Shown here: positions 1-7,895 of the stretch, piece after piece
Position numbering within the stretch: position 1 is the stretch's first letter
Layout of the letters: the number at the start of each line of letters is the position of its first letter
From: Subtercola sp.
GTDB lineage: Bacteria; Actinomycetota; Actinomycetes; Actinomycetales; Microbacteriaceae
Assembly: GCA_025463765.1 (NCBI GenBank)
Contig: JAODBC010000063.1
Coordinates: 1-47,378, forward strand
Length of the DNA: 47,378 bases
Direction: 5' to 3'
Notes under the pieces: generated by a model
Seen by the model: the letters and a program-made list of their open reading frames with translations, nothing else
Database searches by the model: none
What the model was told of the DNA's origin: nothing
Position numbers and translations under genes: made by a program

Positions 1-600
1 ATTCTCGAGGTGCTGAACGCTGCGATCTCCGTTCCCGACGAGATGGCACCGACCGCGCCCCGCGTGATCTCGGTTCAGATTCCGGTAGACAAGATCGGTG
101 AGCTGATCGGCCCGAAGGGCAAGACGATCAACCAGATCCAAGACGACACCGGGGCAACGATCTCGATCGAAGACGACGGTACCGTCTACATCGGCGCGGT
201 CGACGGCCCGTCGGCTGAGGCCGCTCGCATGGCGGTCAACGCCATCGCGAACCCGCTCAACCCCGAGGTCGGCGAGCGCTTCCTGGGAACGGTCGTCAAG
301 ATCGCTACCTTCGGCGCGTTCGTGTCGCTCATGCCCGGTTAAGACGGCCTGCTGCACATCAGCGAGGTTCGTAAGCTCGCCGGTGGCAAGCGTGTCGAGA
401 ACGTCGAAGACGTGCTCGCCTTCGGCCAGAAGATCCAGGTCGAGATCACCAAGATCGACGACCGCGGAAAGCTGTCGCTCGCTCCGGTGGTCGACGAGGC
501 CGCCTTCGAGGCCAACACGGTCGCAGAGCCCGCCGACACCGACGGATCGAGCGCGCACAGCGCCGGCCCCGTCGAGCCGGCCGAAGGCGCTGTCGTCTGA
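1..600 (+). pseudogene. pnp: Polyribonucleotide nucleotidyltransferase, C-terminal part, interrupted by an in-frame stop
   Basis: This is the 3' end of the gene for PNPase, the phosphorolytic 3'-5' exoribonuclease of RNA decay. The 5' part lies outside the window. The KH domain is clear ([15 protein letters not shown]) and is followed by the beginning of the S1 RNA-binding domain ([19 protein letters not shown]). At 340-342 the frame meets TAA directly after MPG. The same frame then continues with typical S1 sequence ([19 protein letters not shown] and on to [14 protein letters not shown]), ending in an acidic tail at the TGA at 598-600. As read, translation would stop about one third into S1 and give a protein with KH but no working S1. 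The stop can be explained by AAG changing to TAA, or by an inserted T and a deleted G three bases later, which would fit a sequencing error. A GTG at 412 could restart translation but would give only a fragment. Confidence 0.85.
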
Positions 601-662
601 GTTAGCTGAAGACCGTCGGTCGGTTCCTCACTGGCGCCAACAGCGCCGGCCCTTGCCGGCAC

Positions 663-710
663 CGGATGCCCGTCACCCTCTCGTTTGCGAGAAGTGGTGG
701 CGGGCATCCG
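663..710 (+). terminator. Long stem-loop after pnp
   Basis: Arms CGGATGCCCG (663-672) and CGGGCATCCG (701-710) are perfectly complementary. Inside them CACC/GGTG and TCTCG/CGAGA also pair, giving a long nearly continuous stem around a TTTG loop. Only a short T run (TCGTTTCC) follows, so intrinsic termination is likely but not textbook. The outer arms contain the octamer GGATGCCC/GGGCATCC that recurs through the window. Confidence 0.6.
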
Positions 711-815
711 TCGTTTCCACGCGTCGTCGCGCGGGTACTACCCCCGGCTCACACACATGTGGGCGGGTAACGCAAGGGCTGAGCGTTTGTGCGAGCGGGG
801 GAACATGATGAGGCC

Positions 816-1808
816 ATGACCCGCATTCCGAGCAGTACGCAGACCGTTCAATTCAGTGAATTCGGCGGTGTCGACGTGCTCGAGCTCGTCGAGATCGAGA
901 TGCCGCACCCCGGGCCCGGCGAGGTGCTCGTCGAGGTGCTCGTGGCCGGCATCAACCACATCGAGGCGTACATTCGCCAGGGCCTGTTCGCCGACGACAT
1001 ACCCACGTCGGCGAACCAGACACAGGGCAGCGACTTCGCCGGAATCGTGATCGAGGTCGGTGAAGGGGTGACCCGTTTCACACGCAACGCCGAGGTGCTC
1101 GGACACGCTCGATTGTCGTCGCACGCCTACCATGTGGTCGTTTCGGCAGACAACCTGGTGGCCAAACCGAAGCAGCTCTCGTGGGAAGTGGCCGGTTCGC
1201 TGTTTTTGGCGGGCCTCGCCGCGCACGACCTCGTCGAAGCCGCGCACATCAGCCCCGGCGAGACGATCGTGGTCTCAGCAGCCGCCGGAGGCGTCGGCAG
1301 CATCGAGATTCAGCTGGCCAAGCTGCGTGGTGCCACCGTTATAGGCACCTGTGGTGAGCGCAACTTCGACTACCTGCGGCAGCTCGGGGTGAAGCCGGTG
1401 GTTTACGGCGATGGGCTCGCCGACCGCATCGAGCTGCTCGCACCGAACGGCGTGGCCGCCTACCTCGACAACTTCGGCCAGAACGGCGCCGACATCGCGG
1501 CTCAGCTCGAGGTCGACCCGGCGCGTTACGCGTCGAGCGACGAACGTAAGCGCATCGAGGTCACGGCGATCGACCCCGACGAGCACGAGAGGGCACGCAA
1601 CACCCTGGTGCTCGCCCGACTCGCCGAGTTGGCGGCGACACGCCAGATCTCCGTGCTCATCTCGGGTTACTACCCGTTCGGGCTCGTGCACGAGGCGTTC
1701 GACGACCTCGAGACCAGACACGCCCGTGGCAAGATCGTGCTCGGAATGAAGCCCGCGCACAGCTACGGGGTCGTGAAGGCCCGCACGTACGCCGACGCCG
1801 CGGAGTAA
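816..1808 (+). CDS. Zinc-independent MDR-family NADP-dependent oxidoreductase (quinone reductase-like)
   Basis: A 330-residue medium-chain dehydrogenase/reductase. The N-terminal GroES-like domain has the usual PGPGEVLVEVLVAGINHIE pattern, and a Rossmann fold follows with the nucleotide-binding stretch SAAAGGVGSIEIQLAKLRG near residue 150. The cysteine and histidine ligands of zinc alcohol dehydrogenases are absent, as in quinone reductases. The C-terminal half ends with a typical RHARGKIVLGM-like strand. ATG 816 was chosen over GTG 789 because family similarity starts at FSEFGGVDVLEL soon after it. No strong Shine-Dalgarno sequence is visible. The gene sits between pnp and the M16 peptidase gene, which are usually adjacent in actinobacteria, so it looks like an insertion into that conserved pair. 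The substrate cannot be told. Confidence 0.85.
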   Translation: MTRIPSSTQTVQFSEFGGVDVLELVEIEMPHPGPGEVLVEVLVAGINHIEAYIRQGLFADDIPTSANQTQGSDFAGIVIEVGEGVTRFTRNAEVLGHARLSSHAYHVVVSADNLVAKPKQLSWEVAGSLFLAGLAAHDLVEAAHISPGETIVVSAAAGGVGSIEIQLAKLRGATVIGTCGERNFDYLRQLGVKPVVYGDGLADRIELLAPNGVAAYLDNFGQNGADIAAQLEVDPARYASSDERKRIEVTAIDPDEHERARNTLVLARLAELAATRQISVLISGYYPFGLVHEAFDDLETRHARGKIVLGMKPAHSYGVVKARTYADAAE

Positions 1809-1857
1809 TCGGTTACACAGGGTTCGTTCACCGCCCAGTCGGTTAGGGTGAAGGGTG

Positions 1858-3285
1858 ATGAACGGTGCTGTTGCTCTTCCCCTCGACCTGCCCGAACTCT
1901 CTTTCACCGCATCAGGTGATGCGCTGGTGCGGCGTTCGGTTCTCCCCAGCGGCATTCGTATTCTGAGCGAGCGAGTGCCCGGCTCCCGCAGCTCGACGGT
2001 CGGGTTCTGGGTGGCGGTCGGTTCGCGCGACGAGCTCGGAGCGGTCGCCGCGGGCCCCGGAATCACACATGCTCTGCCGTCACGATACGGCTCAACGCAT
2101 TTTCTCGAGCACCTGCTCTTCAAGGGCACGCCGAGCCGAAGCGCGCTCGACATCGCCGTCTCGTTCGACCAGGTCGGCGGTGAGCACAATGCCCTCACCG
2201 GCAAGGAATACACCTGCTATTACGCGAAGGTGCAAGACCGCGACCTGCCCATGGCCGTGTCGGTGCTCGCCGATATGTTCACGTCTTCTGTGCTCGATGA
2301 AACCGAGTTCGAGAATGAGCGCGGGGTCATTCTCGAAGAGCTCGCGATGGCCGACGACGACCCCAACGACGTGGTGGGCGAGAGACTATTCGAGGCGGTG
2401 CTTGGCGATCATCCGCTCGGCCGCCCCGTGGGGGGCAGCCCCGACACGATCAAGGCCGTCACGCGTGACGCCGTGTGGCAGCACTATCGCGCGAACTATC
2501 GCCCGCAAGACCTCGTGGTGACCGTGGCCGGTGCCGTCGACCACGACGAGCTGGTGGCGCAGGTCACGGCCGCCGTCGCGTCGGCGGGCTGGCAGCTTGG
2601 CACCGCAGCACGCCCCGTCGAGCGTCGCACGGCCGCACTGGCCGACGTCAGACGCGGTGAGGCGCTCTCGCTGACTCGGCGCCCGAACGAGCAGGCCGTC
2701 GTGATGCTGGGCTACCCCGGCTTCGCCGCGGCGGATGATCGGCGATCGGCTCTCGGAGTACTCAACTCTGTGCTGGGCGGCGGCATGTCGTCGCGCCTGT
2801 TCCAAGAGGTGCGCGAAAAGCGCGGGCTGGCGTACTCCGTGTACTCGTTCGCTTCTGGCTACTCCGATGCGGGCGTGTTCGGCATGTACGCCGGCTGCTC
2901 GCCGAAGAACGCCGGCACGGTGGCCGAGCTGCTGCTGGGCGAATTCGGCCGGCTCGCAGCCGACGGAATCACCGACGACGAATTGACTCGCGCCCGCGGA
3001 CAACTCTCGGGTTCTGCCGCCCTCGCCCTCGAAGACTCCGACACGCGCATGTCGCGGCTGGGCCGCTCAGAACTGACGACGGGGGAGTTCACCGACCTCG
3101 ACGAGGCGCTGCGCCGACTCGACGAGGTCACCCCGGCCGACGTGCGCGCTCTCGCCGCCGAACTCGCCTCGCGCTCGCTCTCGGTGGCGGCCGTCGGCGC
3201 CCTCGACGCTGAGGTCTTCGCGGGGCTCGTCGACGACGAAGAACTCGAGGCCGGCCGGCCCGAACCGCTGAAGGCAGCGTCATGA
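1858..3285 (+). CDS. M16 family zinc metallopeptidase (insulinase/processing-peptidase type)
   Basis: A 475-residue M16 peptidase. The inverted zinc motif HxxEH appears as HFLEH near residue 82, and the distal zinc-ligand region is ENERGVILEELAMADDDPND. The second, inactive M16 domain carries the usual SSRLFQEVREKRGLAYSVYS segment. The family cleaves peptides and is normally soluble. An extra stretch of about 12-15 residues (around AVAAGPGITHALPSRYG) lies between GSRDE and STHFLEH, just before the active site, where the two are normally much closer. A GTG at 1855 precedes the chosen ATG 1858. The stop overlaps the next start by four bases (ATGA), so the phosphatase gene is probably translationally coupled. 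Location downstream of pnp agrees with the usual actinobacterial arrangement. Confidence 0.9.
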   Translation: MNGAVALPLDLPELSFTASGDALVRRSVLPSGIRILSERVPGSRSSTVGFWVAVGSRDELGAVAAGPGITHALPSRYGSTHFLEHLLFKGTPSRSALDIAVSFDQVGGEHNALTGKEYTCYYAKVQDRDLPMAVSVLADMFTSSVLDETEFENERGVILEELAMADDDPNDVVGERLFEAVLGDHPLGRPVGGSPDTIKAVTRDAVWQHYRANYRPQDLVVTVAGAVDHDELVAQVTAAVASAGWQLGTAARPVERRTAALADVRRGEALSLTRRPNEQAVVMLGYPGFAAADDRRSALGVLNSVLGGGMSSRLFQEVREKRGLAYSVYSFASGYSDAGVFGMYAGCSPKNAGTVAELLLGEFGRLAADGITDDELTRARGQLSGSAALALEDSDTRMSRLGRSELTTGEFTDLDEALRRLDEVTPADVRALAAELASRSLSVAAVGALDAEVFAGLVDDEELEAGRPEPLKAAS

Positions 3286-3890
3286 CGATGGGCCACGTTC
3301 TCTATCTGGTGCGCCACGGCGAGCAGGTCGACGCCGAGTACGGCGTGAGCGACGGGCCACTCTCGCCCCGTGGCGAACGGCAGGCGAGACTGATCGCCGA
3401 CCGGCTCGGCGGAGTGCCCTTCAACAACGTCTGGCACTCGCCGCTGCAACGCGCTGCCGAGACGGCCGCGATCATGGCCAAACAGCTGCCGGCGCTCGAC
3501 CCGAAGCCGACGCCGCTGCTGTTCGACTGCGTGCCCACCGAGTACTCGCCCGAGATGCCGCACGCCTTCGAACCGTTCTTCAATGCGGTCACCGAAGAAG
3601 AAGTCGATGCCGGGCGCGCCCAGATGTCCGACGCCGTGGCCGAGTTTCTCACCCCCTCCCGCGAGACCACGCACGACCTGCTCATCACGCATAACTTCGT
3701 CATCGGCTGGTTCGTGCGCGAGGCGCTCAGCGCACCCGGCTGGCGCTGGGTGGGCATCAACCAGGCCAATTGCGGGCTCACGATCATCCGGTATCGAAGC
3801 GGCCGCGTGCCCGAACTCGTGACGCACAACGATCTGGGGCACCTGCCGGTGGAGCTTCGCACCGGGCTCGCCGACGCGCAGCCGTACTGA
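3282..3890 (+). CDS. Histidine phosphatase superfamily protein (phosphoglycerate mutase-like)
   Basis: A 202-residue protein with the catalytic LVRHGE motif near residue 10 and the later histidine in LLITHNFVIGW near residue 130. This is the two-histidine arrangement of branch-1 histidine phosphatases, where the first histidine is phosphorylated. LSPRGERQARLIADRL and WHSPLQRAAETA are typical phosphate-pocket segments. ATG 3282 overlaps the M16 stop (ATGA) and a second ATG follows two codons later. Substrate unknown; small phosphorylated metabolites are usual for the family. Confidence 0.85.
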   Translation: MTMGHVLYLVRHGEQVDAEYGVSDGPLSPRGERQARLIADRLGGVPFNNVWHSPLQRAAETAAIMAKQLPALDPKPTPLLFDCVPTEYSPEMPHAFEPFFNAVTEEEVDAGRAQMSDAVAEFLTPSRETTHDLLITHNFVIGWFVREALSAPGWRWVGINQANCGLTIIRYRSGRVPELVTHNDLGHLPVELRTGLADAQPY

Positions 3891-3898
3891 GGCGAACG

Positions 3899-4372
3899 GT
3901 GAAGCTCCGCGAGACCGAGGTGACGTCGCCCGATGCGGTTCGGCTGCTGACCGACTACTTCGAGAGCCGTGAACTCGGGTTTCCGACGAATCAGGGCGTC
4001 TACAAGGTGACGTTTCCGCCGCCGGAGCACTTTGTGCCCCCGGCGGGAGTGTTCGTGGTGATCGACTCCGACCAGGGTGTGGCCGTCGGCTGCGGCGGTA
4101 TTCGGCGCATCGCTGCGAGCGAGCTCGGGCTCGTTCGTTACGAGGTCAAGCACGTGTGGGTGGAGCCCGAATACCGTGGGCACGGCTGGGCCGCAGCGCT
4201 GATGGCCGACCTCGAAGCACGAGCCAGTGCCTTCGAGGCCGACGAAGTCGTGCTCGACACGAACGCCAGCCTCGAAGCAGCCGCGCGCCTCTACGCGCGA
4301 CTTGGGTACCGCTCCATCGAGCCGTACAACGACAACCCGAACGCCACGAACTGGTACGCGAAAACGCTCTGA
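3899..4372 (+). CDS. GNAT family N-acetyltransferase
   Basis: A 157-residue acetyltransferase starting at GTG 3899, eight bases after the phosphatase stop. The acetyl-CoA binding motif appears as VKHVWVEPEYRGHGWAAALMADLE (V-x-P-x-x-R-x-x-G-x-G/A), followed by LDTNASLEAAARLYARLGY, the usual C-terminal GNAT strand-helix. Substrate unknown. It is probably cotranscribed with the two upstream genes. An upstream extension in the same frame would overlap the phosphatase gene and has no family similarity, so the short form was chosen. Confidence 0.85.
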   Translation: MKLRETEVTSPDAVRLLTDYFESRELGFPTNQGVYKVTFPPPEHFVPPAGVFVVIDSDQGVAVGCGGIRRIAASELGLVRYEVKHVWVEPEYRGHGWAAALMADLEARASAFEADEVVLDTNASLEAAARLYARLGYRSIEPYNDNPNATNWYAKTL

Positions 4373-4421
4373 GATCGTGCGTGGGGCAGGCGATCAGCTG
4401 GCTCTTGATAGATTGGTGGGC

Positions 4422-5261
4422 ATGAGTACGAAGGTCGCCATTGTTGGTGCATCAGGCAAGATGGGCCGGCTGGTGAGCGGCATCGTCGCCGAGCACCCGG
4501 AGTACGAGGTCTACGCCGAACTCGGCTCGAGCAGCGAACTCTTCGAGATGAACGGCGCCGATCTGGTCGTCGATGTCACCGTTCCCGGGGCGAGCCAGAG
4601 CGTGGTCGACTATGCCGTGTCGCAGGGCATCAACGTGCTCGTCGGCACCTCTGGATGGTCGGGCGACCGCATTCTGCGCCTCGAGCACTCGCTCACCGCC
4701 CACCCCGACAGCGGCGTCGTCATCGTGCCCAACTTCTCGCTGGGCTCGGTGCTGGCCACCGCGTTCGCCACCATGGCCGCGCAGTTCTACAACTCGATCG
4801 AGATCGTCGAGGCGCACGGCGCCACCAAGCTCGACTCGCCTTCGGGCACCGCGGTGCGCACGGCAGAGCTGATCGCCAAGGCTCGCGCCGGCGTGGGGCC
4901 GGTGTCGGCGCCGCATACCGACCAGCGGGCGCGGGGGCAGCAGGTGGCGAGCGTGCCTATTCACAGCCTGCGGCTGCAGGGCGTGGTGGCGAAGCAAGAC
5001 GTCATCTTCGGGGGCACGGGAGAGGTGCTCACCCTGAGTCACGAGACCATTTCGTCGAGCTCGTATAAAACGGGCATCCTGCTCGGGCTGAAGGCCGCGC
5101 GCACCGCCCGTGGCGTCATCGTGGGGCTCGACAAACTTCTCGACCTCGACCACTTGCTCGCGGGTGGCGCAGCCCAGGCCGCCCCGGCCGAGCGCGGGGC
5201 CGACTGGGTGGCCGAGCCAGAGAAGGTGTCGGGGCAGGCCGCCCGGGCGACCATCGCATGA
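4422..5261 (+). CDS. dapB: 4-hydroxy-tetrahydrodipicolinate reductase
   Basis: A 279-residue protein for the NAD(P)H-dependent step of lysine and diaminopimelate synthesis, needed for cell-wall peptide. It shows the N-terminal nucleotide-binding loop VAIVGASGKMGRL, the VPNFSLGSVL segment and the substrate loop KLDSPSGTAVRTAEL. The usual E-x-H-H-x-x-K motif reads EAHGATK: the catalytic-type His (132) and Lys (136) are kept but the second His is Gly (133). The C-terminal end GILLGLKAARTARGVIVGLDKLLDL is also typical; a short polar tail follows. ATG 4422 was chosen because the family starts at this point. The gene is followed 13 bases later by a membrane TPR protein. Confidence 0.95.
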   Translation: MSTKVAIVGASGKMGRLVSGIVAEHPEYEVYAELGSSSELFEMNGADLVVDVTVPGASQSVVDYAVSQGINVLVGTSGWSGDRILRLEHSLTAHPDSGVVIVPNFSLGSVLATAFATMAAQFYNSIEIVEAHGATKLDSPSGTAVRTAELIAKARAGVGPVSAPHTDQRARGQQVASVPIHSLRLQGVVAKQDVIFGGTGEVLTLSHETISSSSYKTGILLGLKAARTARGVIVGLDKLLDLDHLLAGGAAQAAPAERGADWVAEPEKVSGQAARATIA

Positions 5262-5274
5262 CCGAGGTCAAGCC

Positions 5275-5727
5275 GTGAAGGGGCGCATCGCCGCGCTGGT
5301 GATGGCGGCCATTCTGGTGCTCTACTTCATCGTGGTGCTGCAGCATGCGCTGCTGTTCATCGGCACGGGTGTTCCGGCCGGAATCGGCATCGGTCTCGCG
5401 CTCATCATCATGCCCATCATCGGCGCCTGGGCGCTGTACCGCGAGCTGATGTTCGGTTTTCGCACACAGAAGCTGGTGGGCATCCTTCGTGACAACGACG
5501 AGCTGCCGGTAGACGATCTGCCCAAACGCCCGAGCGGGCGCCCCTATCGCGACGCTGCGGACGCCGACTTCGGCACCTACCGCGACGAGGTCGAGCAGAG
5601 CCCCGAGAGCTGGAAGGCCTGGTTTCGGCTCGGTCTCGCATACGACGCCTCCGGTGACCGCAAACGTGCCCGCAAGGCGCTTCGCCAGGCCATCACGTTC
5701 TACCAGGCGCAGCCGCAACCCGCCTGA
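5275..5727 (+). CDS. Small membrane protein with a C-terminal TPR motif
   Basis: A 150-residue protein starting at GTG 5275. Two hydrophobic segments (ALVMAAILVLYFIVVLQ near residues 5-21 and IGIGLALIIMPIIGAWAL near 38-55) point to a membrane hairpin. A charged cytoplasmic part follows with one tetratricopeptide-like helix pair (WKAWFRLGLAYDASGDRKRA) near residues 110-140. It follows dapB closely and is probably cotranscribed. Such small TPR membrane proteins are common in actinobacteria but have no assigned function; it may be a scaffold. Confidence 0.8.
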   Translation: MKGRIAALVMAAILVLYFIVVLQHALLFIGTGVPAGIGIGLALIIMPIIGAWALYRELMFGFRTQKLVGILRDNDELPVDDLPKRPSGRPYRDAADADFGTYRDEVEQSPESWKAWFRLGLAYDASGDRKRARKALRQAITFYQAQPQPA

Positions 5728-5740
5728 CCTGCAGCGTGGG

Positions 5741-6673
5741 TCAGGCTGCGGCGAGGGCGCCCTCGAGCGTCTCGTCGAGTGAGGTGTCGCGAAAGCCGAA
5801 TCCGTCGGCAGCCAAGAGCTGCGACGATTCGTTCTGGTCGGCGAGGATGAGCTCACGCCCCGCGTCGGCGAGTGCTCCCTTGATGGCCCACGAGGGCGCG
5901 GGCAGCCAATACGGCCGGTGCTCGACACGCGCGATGGTCTTCATGACGTCGGCGGCCGTCGCGGGGTGGGGCGCGGCGAGGTTGACCGGCCCGGTCAGCT
6001 CGGAGTCGACGATGAGGTGCCGAATCGCCGCGGCCTCGTCGTAGAGGCTGATCCACGGCCAGTGCTGGGTGCCTGAGCCGAGCGGGCCGGCCCCACCGAC
6101 TTTGGCGATCAACTTGAGCGTATTCACCAGCCCACCGTTGCCGAGCACAACGCCGGTACGCGGGTTCACCACGCGGGTGACGCCGTCGGCCTGCCGTGAC
6201 GCCTTCTCCCACGCGTCGACGACTTTGGGCAGAAACCCCTCGCCGATCGCGCTCTGTTCGGTGAGCACTTCGCCCGGGCGATCCCCGTAGTACCCGACTG
6301 CCGACCCGCTGACAAAAACGGCAGGGGGGTTGTTCGCCTTCGTGATCGCCGTGGCGAGAGTCGTCGTGGCGTTGACCCGCGACTCGAGAATGGTGCGCTT
6401 GTAGGCCAGAGTCCACGGCAGGCGCGAAATGGAAGCGCCCGAGAGGTTCACGACGACGTCGGCGCGCTCGACGGTCTCGGGGTTCAGCCACCCGGCATCC
6501 GGATCCCACATGCGTTCGTCGGGGTTGTGCGTGGCGTGGCGCACGAGAACGACGACGCGGTGGCCGTGCTCGCGCAGCTGCTGCGTGAGTTCGGTTCCGA
6601 TGAAACCGGAGCCCCCGGCGATCAGTATCGACAGTGCGCCCGGCGTGCCTGAAGCGGTGCCGGAGTCACTCAT
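5741..6673 (-). CDS. TIGR01777 family epimerase (NAD-dependent epimerase/dehydratase, YfcH-like)
   Basis: A 310-residue extended SDR-type protein. It has the N-terminal ILIAGGSGFIGTELTQQL glycine loop, the family signature VNLSGASI near residue 75, and the SGSAVGYYGD active-site segment with YxxxD. HWPWISLYDEAAAI and the C-terminal DUF1731-like end (LPAPSWAIKGALADAGRELILADQ) complete the family pattern. It lies convergent to the dapB operon with only 13 bases between the stops. The reaction is unknown for most members. Confidence 0.9.
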   Translation of the reverse strand: MSDSGTASGTPGALSILIAGGSGFIGTELTQQLREHGHRVVVLVRHATHNPDERMWDPDAGWLNPETVERADVVVNLSGASISRLPWTLAYKRTILESRVNATTTLATAITKANNPPAVFVSGSAVGYYGDRPGEVLTEQSAIGEGFLPKVVDAWEKASRQADGVTRVVNPRTGVVLGNGGLVNTLKLIAKVGGAGPLGSGTQHWPWISLYDEAAAIRHLIVDSELTGPVNLAAPHPATAADVMKTIARVEHRPYWLPAPSWAIKGALADAGRELILADQNESSQLLAADGFGFRDTSLDETLEGALAAA

Positions 6674-6757
6674 GACGGCACCCGATTTCGACCTGTTGCG
6701 CTGTCATGACCTGACCTCCGGCCTCGTGGTTCGGTCACGCCAGACTATCGCCACTGG

Positions 6758-7288
6758 TTATGCAGCGGCACGCCCTTGACGAACGAACCCGGCCCGGGTC
6801 AGCAGCAGGTACAACTGGCAGCCGAGGCAGTACCCGAACACGGAGTTCAAGAATGCGGCGACGAACGCGGCGGCCGCGCAGATGACGAGAGCGTACGGAA
6901 CGCCGAGCAGGGCGAGCACGACTCCGATCGCGGTCACGAAGAGTCCCACGCCCTGTGCGAAGGTCGGCGGCTTCGGGTCTTCGAGCTCTGCCGGCGGGCC
7001 GAGCCGCGGGCGGATGACCTTCTTGAAGAAGAGACCGTACGGGTGCCGGGCGACTCCGGCGAACGCACCCCAGGCGAAGATCGCGGCGATGACGGCCAGC
7101 ACGATGAACGCGGGGTCGGCCGCTCGTTCTGCCACCGTTGCTGCGGGCGTCGCCGCCGTCGGAATGCCGAGCAGCAGAACGACGATGAGCAGCACGGCGG
7201 TGATGCCGGCGCCGAATCGCGGGCCACGGGGGTCGATACCGGGTGCGGCCGGAGTGCTGCGGGCGGGCTGTGCGGTTGGTGAGCTCAT
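6758..7288 (-). CDS. DUF4395 family membrane protein, partner of a membrane thioredoxin
   Basis: A 176-residue integral membrane protein. Hydrophobic segments lie near residues 29-45 (AVLLIVVLLLGIPTA), 62-78 (FIVLAVIAAIFAWGAFAG) and 112-150. The family mark is a short CLGC motif after the last helices (FGYCLGCQLYLLL). The start ATG (7288-7286) overlaps the stop of the upstream thioredoxin gene by four bases, so the two are coupled. DUF4395 proteins are repeatedly found beside thioredoxin or TlpA-like genes in actinobacteria. The CxxC suggests exchange of thiol electrons at the membrane, which is inference. Confidence 0.85.
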   Translation of the reverse strand: MSSPTAQPARSTPAAPGIDPRGPRFGAGITAVLLIVVLLLGIPTAATPAATVAERAADPAFIVLAVIAAIFAWGAFAGVARHPYGLFFKKVIRPRLGPPAELEDPKPPTFAQGVGLFVTAIGVVLALLGVPYALVICAAAAFVAAFLNSVFGYCLGCQLYLLLTRAGFVRQGRAAA

Positions 7289-7788
7289 GAGTTTTCTCCC
7301 ACACTGAGTTCGGCCACGAGGGCGAGTTGGCGTTCGACGACATCGCGACGGGTGGCCCCGCCGATGCGGGCGACCAGGGCGCCTCGGCCGTCGAGGATGA
7401 ACGTGGTCGGGGTCTGCAGTATGCGGTACCGGTTGGCGAGGTCGCCTCGGTGCGTGAGGTCGACGTCGACGTGTGCGACCCCGTCTGTTCGTGCGGCGAT
7501 CTCGCCGAGCATCCGCCTTGTCGCCGGGCAGGTCGAGCAGAACTCGGTCGAGAACTGCAAGAGGGTGGCTGTGCTGCCGAACGCTGCGGGGTCGTCCCCG
7601 GTCGTCACGTCGAGCGGATGGATGATCGTGGCGCTCGGCTGGCCCGTTGCGCTCTCTGGCGCGCTCGTGTTGCCACGGCCGGCCACGGAGACCTGCTTCG
7701 CGGTACCCTGCCGTCGCTTCCAGAGCACGCCGACGAGTGTCGTCGCTACGACGAGCGCTAACACCAGATAGACAGCATTCAGTGACAT
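7285..7788 (-). CDS. Membrane-anchored thioredoxin-family protein
   Basis: A 167-residue protein with an N-terminal membrane anchor (AVYLVLALVVATTLVGVLW), a polar linker, and a thioredoxin fold from about residue 70. The active site is FCSTCPA near residue 83. The cis-proline loop is RILQTPTTFILDGRG, and the end of the fold is LVARIGGATRRDVVERQL. It most likely faces the outside of the membrane and exchanges disulfides there. The DUF4395 gene is directly coupled downstream. A divergent esterase/synthase operon begins about 107 bases away with no clear promoter motif in the gap. Confidence 0.88.
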   Translation of the reverse strand: MSLNAVYLVLALVVATTLVGVLWKRRQGTAKQVSVAGRGNTSAPESATGQPSATIIHPLDVTTGDDPAAFGSTATLLQFSTEFCSTCPATRRMLGEIAARTDGVAHVDVDLTHRGDLANRYRILQTPTTFILDGRGALVARIGGATRRDVVERQLALVAELSVGENS

Positions 7789-7895
7789 GGTGATCGAAAC
7801 GGTACGCTGCTGTGCGCGGCAGCGGCGGAATGTGACTCGACATGACGCATCACGCCGTGCCTGTGGGGGCTGCTCTGTTCGAATGAGGTGTGTGC

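Noticed and set aside
339..707. Long open frames on the opposite strand and in other frames of pnp and many other genes
   Set aside because: They are shadows: high GC leaves few stops, there is no ribosome site or family similarity, and they overlap genes with clear motifs.
5110..5274. Longer start for the TPR membrane protein
   Set aside because: It would overlap dapB by 150 bases in another frame and lacks hydrophobic or family-like sequence; GTG 5275 starts directly before the first helix.
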